From positions 15,616,783-15,680,782 of the forward strand of contig CM053261.1 in assembly GCA_028583405.1 (NCBI GenBank): 64,000 nt of DNA, read 5' to 3'. The notes below the pieces were generated by a model that saw nothing but the letters and a program-made list of their open reading frames with translations, made no database searches and was not told the DNA's origin. Made by a program: the position numbers and the translations under genes. This document shows, in pieces, positions 62,401 to 64,000 of this stretch; position 1 is the stretch's first letter, and each line of letters begins with the position of its first letter. The DNA comes from Pogonophryne albipinna. Its lineage: Eukaryota > Chordata > Actinopteri > Perciformes > Artedidraconidae.

Positions 62401-64000
62401 TGTGCCAGTAGCAGTTGCTACTAGCAACAGCATGTTCAATCTGAAATCAACTCTATGTGACAGAAGACAAATGTAACTAAGTCACATTACAGAAATGCTT
62501 GCAAATTACATTTTTGCTTGAACTAACTTTGTGTGAACTAGTTGGTGTTTGTGTGTGTTTTTTTTTTTACTGACTTTACTGTATTTTTTATTGATTTAAT
62601 ATGTTCAAAGCAGGCAGCTGTTAGTATCAAGGCCTTGGAGAAGCAGCTACAGCAAAAGAAAGACTTTGATCCAATTATGGTTGGCATATTTGAAGAGGTG
62701 AGTTTTATCAAACAGTACACGATGGAGGACAATGCACCACTTAATCTTTGTGAACTTGAAAGTCGCATGGCCAAAACTATATGTGAAAATGCTAGCATAA
62801 TGCTAGCTACATACTGCTAGCTTACTCAACTACATTAATGGACAGAACCAATGTCACATGAAGGTATGACGCATCCAGATTGAACAGTAAAAGAGATAAT
62901 AAGGTCATCATATCTGGCACTTTTTTCAAAATGCTTTTTAATAACCATGTAGACTACATTTCACACAAATCTAAATATAAGTCAAACCATCATGCTAATA
63001 TTTAATTCTCGGTCACAATTAAGATAGCATTTTATGAATACCAAGTTTTGAAATCAGTCCTCACATTTTTTTGTAACCAAGCATGTCTTTAACTTGTCAT
63101 CAGATCGCACACTTCCAGAAGGAGTTAGATGACCTGAAGACTCGAAGCTCGAGAGCTGACTTCAAGGTCGGCACAAATGATGAGATGAAGGAGCTGAGGA
63201 AGGAGTCAGAGGACCTCCATATTTTCACCCTCGAGATAAAGGAGACAACAGAGGTAAGGACGCTTTTGGAAAACCAAAACATGGAGCTGGGAAACCCCAA
63301 ATAGTTATAATAATGTTATTTCTTCAAAGAACATAATGACTTTTTTGATTACAGTATTTTAAAAACAACAGCACTACAGCTAACTTTTAAATGTGGTTAT
63401 AGTAGGGTATTACATCATGGCAAGCATCTTCTAATCTGTTTATTCTGATCGGCAGTCTCTCCATGGGGACATTGGTACACTGAAGACCACCTTACTGGAG
63501 GGCTTTGCTGGGGCAGAAGAGGCAAAGACCCAGAGTGAGCTAAGCAGAGACAGAAATTACAGACAGCTGCTTTACAAAAAACCTCTGGACCCCCGCAGCG
63601 AGGAACGACTCAAGGTGAAACATTTGCATAAATGAATACTTCTCATGAATCTTTTAAACCAATCACCTTCCCCTTCCCCTTCATAGCCTTTAATCAATTG
63701 TATTCTTTATGTAGGAGATACGAAGGCTGTACCAGTACATCATGTTTGCTGTGGAAGATGTCAATGATGTGTTGGATGTGGAATGGGAGAAACACCTGGA
63801 GAAAAAGAAAAAACAGAAGTAAGAAGCTTAAAGAAATATTTTTGAAAATGGAATAGATTTAGGGTATAATTTGCAAAAAAAAAATCATGATCTTCACAGA
63901 CACATGGTCGTGCCAGGGCGTGAGGGTCTGTTCACTACGTTGGCCAACAACCTGTACATCATCAACCAGCAGAAGAACAGACTGGACCAGTTGGTCAAAC
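50426..64000 (+). CDS. nup214: NUP214 nucleoporin, first 19 coding exons (partial, continues past the window)
   Basis: Joined exons give about 857 residues with every phase consistent. Residues 1-~430 match the NUP214 N-terminal beta-propeller ([81 protein letters not shown]). This propeller binds the DDX19/Dbp5 helicase at the cytoplasmic face of the nuclear pore during mRNA export. Residues ~430-658 are a Pro/Ala/Ser linker, and ~659 onward is the coiled coil that assembles with NUP88 and NUP62. The FG-rich C-terminal half lies beyond 64000. The linker has F-S-F-A/N motifs with few true FG pairs. Introns 1, 7, 9 and 10 are loaded with repeats. No coding damage is seen. Confidence 0.97.
51060..51583. 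mobile_element. hAT-like AGTAC-rich element (524 bp) in nup214 intron 1
   Basis: Ends are CAGAGGTGGGAAGTA and, inward from the right, CAGAGATGGCAAAAGTA. Flanking 8-mers ATAACAAT (51052-51059) and GTAACAAT (51584-51591) match at 7 of 8. Subterminal AGTAC/ACTTAAGTAC motifs recur on both sides. It is non-autonomous and has the same termini as 9014-11041 but a different interior. Confidence 0.8.
51814..52009 (+). CDS. nup214: nup214 exon 2 (residues 15-80)
   Basis: Acceptor TTTTTTTCAG, donor GTAG|GTATGT. It encodes [31 protein letters not shown] and [14 protein letters not shown], the first propeller blades. Confidence 0.95.
52133..52287 (+). CDS. nup214: nup214 exon 3 (residues 80-131)
   Basis: Acceptor TTGTTCTAG, donor AACAAG|GTGACT. 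It encodes [19 protein letters not shown] and [10 protein letters not shown]. Confidence 0.95.
52771..52969 (+). CDS. nup214: nup214 exon 4 (residues 132-198)
   Basis: Acceptor TTTCCAG, donor TGTA|GTGAGT. It encodes [20 protein letters not shown], a typical WD-like blade sequence. Confidence 0.95.
53057..53127 (+). CDS. nup214: nup214 exon 5 (residues 198-221)
   Basis: Acceptor TTCTCGCAG, donor CACCT|GTAAGT. It encodes [18 protein letters not shown]. Confidence 0.95.
53225..53285 (+). CDS. nup214: nup214 exon 6 (residues 222-242)
   Basis: Acceptor TTTTTAAAG, donor AAAG|GTAAGG. It encodes [20 protein letters not shown]; a short exon whose phases fit both neighbours. Confidence 0.93.
53477..53580 (+). 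CDS. nup214: nup214 exon 7 (residues 242-276)
   Basis: Acceptor TCTCTCACAG, donor CCT|GTGAGT. It encodes [20 protein letters not shown]. Confidence 0.95.
54174..55225. mobile_element. AGTAC-rich hAT-like copy with expanded minisatellite
   Basis: Left end CAGAGGTGGTATAAGTA (54174). Sequence from about 54970 to 55170 closely matches both halves of the element at 9014-11041, uninterrupted. The right terminus is decayed, so the end coordinate is approximate. Confidence 0.65.
54199..54845. repeat. 33-bp minisatellite, about 17-19 units
   Basis: The unit contains AGTAAAAGTAGAAGTACTC followed by AGATCTTGTACTTG. The first units are irregular; from about 54480 they are regular 33-mers. Because 33 is a multiple of three, the array stays open in several frames ([11 protein letters not shown]), but it is intronic. 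Units vary as AGATCT versus AGGTCT and AAAGTAG versus AAAGCAG. Confidence 0.95.
56139..56245 (+). CDS. nup214: nup214 exon 8 (residues 277-312)
   Basis: Acceptor TTTTTGTAG, donor ACTG|GTGAGT splitting the Trp codon of EDW. It encodes [18 protein letters not shown]. Confidence 0.95.
56354..56423 (+). CDS. nup214: nup214 exon 9 (residues 312-335)
   Basis: Acceptor TTTATTCAG, donor GACAAG|GTATTA. It encodes [20 protein letters not shown]. Confidence 0.95.
56474..56855. mobile_element. TTAA-type MITE (382 bp) in nup214 intron 9
   Basis: TTAA at 56470-56473 and 56856-56859. Perfect inverted ends AGGTGGGGTAGGTAA / TTACCTACCCCACCT, with further pairing just inside (GGAGAAACC / GGTTTCTC). Noncoding. 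It is better preserved than the TTAA element in nacc2 and belongs to a different family. Confidence 0.9.
57259..57382 (+). CDS. nup214: nup214 exon 10 (residues 336-377)
   Basis: Acceptor TCCTTTTAG, donor CATCA|GTGAGT. It encodes [19 protein letters not shown] and [11 protein letters not shown]. Confidence 0.95.
57383..59240. other. nup214 intron 10, first part
   Basis: Intron sequence without a recognised mobile element or exon. A short CTG run lies at about 58145-58160 and another at 58801-58812. Confidence 0.6.
59241..59424. repeat. Foldback element, 75-bp arms, 34-bp loop
   Basis: 59241-59315 and 59350-59424 are reverse complements with one mismatch in 75 positions (GAGTAAACC versus GAGTATACC). 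Ends are GGCCGTTTCTCAATG and the inverse; ACA follows or precedes both ends. It is transcribed as part of nup214 intron 10, so it would form a long RNA hairpin. Confidence 0.92.
59668..59747 (+). mobile_element. LINE 3' end fragment in nup214 intron 10
   Basis: CAGGTCTCCCTTGAAAAAGA, then GATCTCAATGGGA and AAATAAAGG followed by a (TTGAA) tail matches the 3' tail of the minus-strand LINE at 48993-49872. Only the last 80 bases are present, a severe 5' truncation. Confidence 0.85.
59921..60079 (+). CDS. nup214: nup214 exon 11 (residues 377-430)
   Basis: The acceptor CTCTCAAAG follows an unusually long repeated pyrimidine tract. Donor CCAG|GTGAGA. It encodes [29 protein letters not shown] and the end of the propeller. 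Confidence 0.95.
60848..61301 (+). CDS. nup214: nup214 exon 12 (residues 430-581), linker
   Basis: Acceptor TTTTCACAG, donor ATAG|GTAACA. It encodes a Pro/Ala/Ser-rich stretch with [30 protein letters not shown] and AFSFAPP. Only one FG pair is seen where mammals have several FSFG-type motifs. The other open frames across this exon are compositional shadows. Confidence 0.93.
61388..61524 (+). CDS. nup214: nup214 exon 13 (residues 581-627)
   Basis: Acceptor TTTCCAAG, donor ATGG|GTAAGG. It encodes [20 protein letters not shown] and a Pro/Ser linker. Confidence 0.9.
61627..61721 (+). CDS. nup214: nup214 exon 14 (residues 627-658)
   Basis: Acceptor GTCTCAG. The donor CACAG|GTCATT is non-consensus beyond GT but gives the correct phase. 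It encodes a Pro-rich linker ([18 protein letters not shown]). Confidence 0.8.
61722..62613. other. nup214 intron 14
   Basis: AT-rich intron without a recognised element; acceptor TTCAAAGCAG after a T-run and a weak pyrimidine tract. Confidence 0.6.
62614..62697 (+). CDS. nup214: nup214 exon 15 (residues 659-686)
   Basis: Donor GAAGAG|GTGAGT. It encodes [20 protein letters not shown] and VGIFEE, matching the vertebrate segment D.DPVMAGIGEE just before the coiled coil. Confidence 0.88.
63104..63253 (+). CDS. nup214: nup214 exon 16 (residues 687-736)
   Basis: Acceptor TTGTCATCAG, donor GAG|GTAAGG. It encodes [31 protein letters not shown] and LEIKETTE, the first coiled-coil helices. Confidence 0.95.
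63456..63614 (+). CDS. nup214: nup214 exon 17 (residues 737-789)
   Basis: Acceptor GATCGGCAG, donor CAAG|GTGAAA. It encodes [19 protein letters not shown] and [16 protein letters not shown]. Confidence 0.95.
63715..63818 (+). CDS. nup214: nup214 exon 18 (residues 790-824)
   Basis: Acceptor TTTATGTAG, donor CAGAA|GTAAGA. It encodes [20 protein letters not shown] and a Lys-rich end (EKKKKQ). Confidence 0.95.
63900..64000 (+). CDS. nup214: nup214 exon 19, cut by the window edge (residues 824-857+)
   Basis: Acceptor TCTTCACAG. It encodes [20 protein letters not shown] and [11 protein letters not shown], with no donor before the end of the window. Confidence 0.95.

Overview
This window is vertebrate nuclear DNA, almost certainly from a ray-finned fish and most likely a percomorph teleost. 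The support is spliced genes with GT-AG introns and recognisable vertebrate orthologues, fish-type SINE and LINE tails, many hAT, Harbinger and TTAA-type DNA transposon remnants, and GT/CA microsatellites up to about 320 bp long. I see no bacterial, plasmid, phage or CRISPR features.

Three protein genes, all on the + strand, carry the conserved content. (1) TMEM250 (C9orf69) at 6479-6898 is an intact 139-residue single-exon reading frame. (2) NACC2 at 38063-44053 has six coding exons whose phases all join, giving 585 residues with a BTB domain and a BEN domain. At least one noncoding 5' exon probably lies upstream, and a probable 3'UTR runs to about 48.9 kb. (3) The first 19 coding exons of NUP214 run from 50426 to the window edge. 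They give about 857 residues: a seven-bladed beta-propeller, a Pro/Ala/Ser-rich linker and the start of the central coiled coil. TMEM250 and NACC2 are also same-strand neighbours in human (chromosome 9q34.3), so this is conserved microsynteny. I cannot judge from the window whether NUP214 next to NACC2 is a wider fish arrangement.

Layout: 1-5.7 kb is AT-rich DNA with a 41-bp inverted repeat and a SINE. TMEM250 follows, with a possible noncoding first exon. A three-level insertion at 9.0-11.0 kb consists of an AGTAC-rich element split by a 1.5-kb hAT that itself carries a SINE. A CpG-richer block at 11.4-11.9 kb may be a distal NACC2 promoter and first exon. From 14.3 to 22.2 kb lies a dense transposon cluster. 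It has an 832-bp hAT with a BED-finger relic, then a 6.5-kb hAT with a perfect 8-bp target duplication. Inside the latter sit a 1.2-kb hAT (BED and hATC relics), a Harbinger-like element with a second copy of its own family and another MITE inside it, and a Harbinger with 28-bp perfect inverted termini plus relics of both Harbinger proteins. From 22 to 36 kb no gene is visible; very long (GT)n tracts punctuate 25-40 kb. NUP214 introns hold further elements: hAT-like copies, a 33-bp minisatellite with a 99-bp higher-order period, a TTAA MITE, a near-perfect 75-bp-arm hairpin and a LINE 3' end.

No new biological system in the prokaryotic sense is present. The most informative novelty is the transposon stratigraphy, which includes an internal empty-site control, the minisatellite higher-order repeat, the FG-poor linker of NUP214, and the concentration of same-strand giant (GT)n tracts in and upstream of NACC2.
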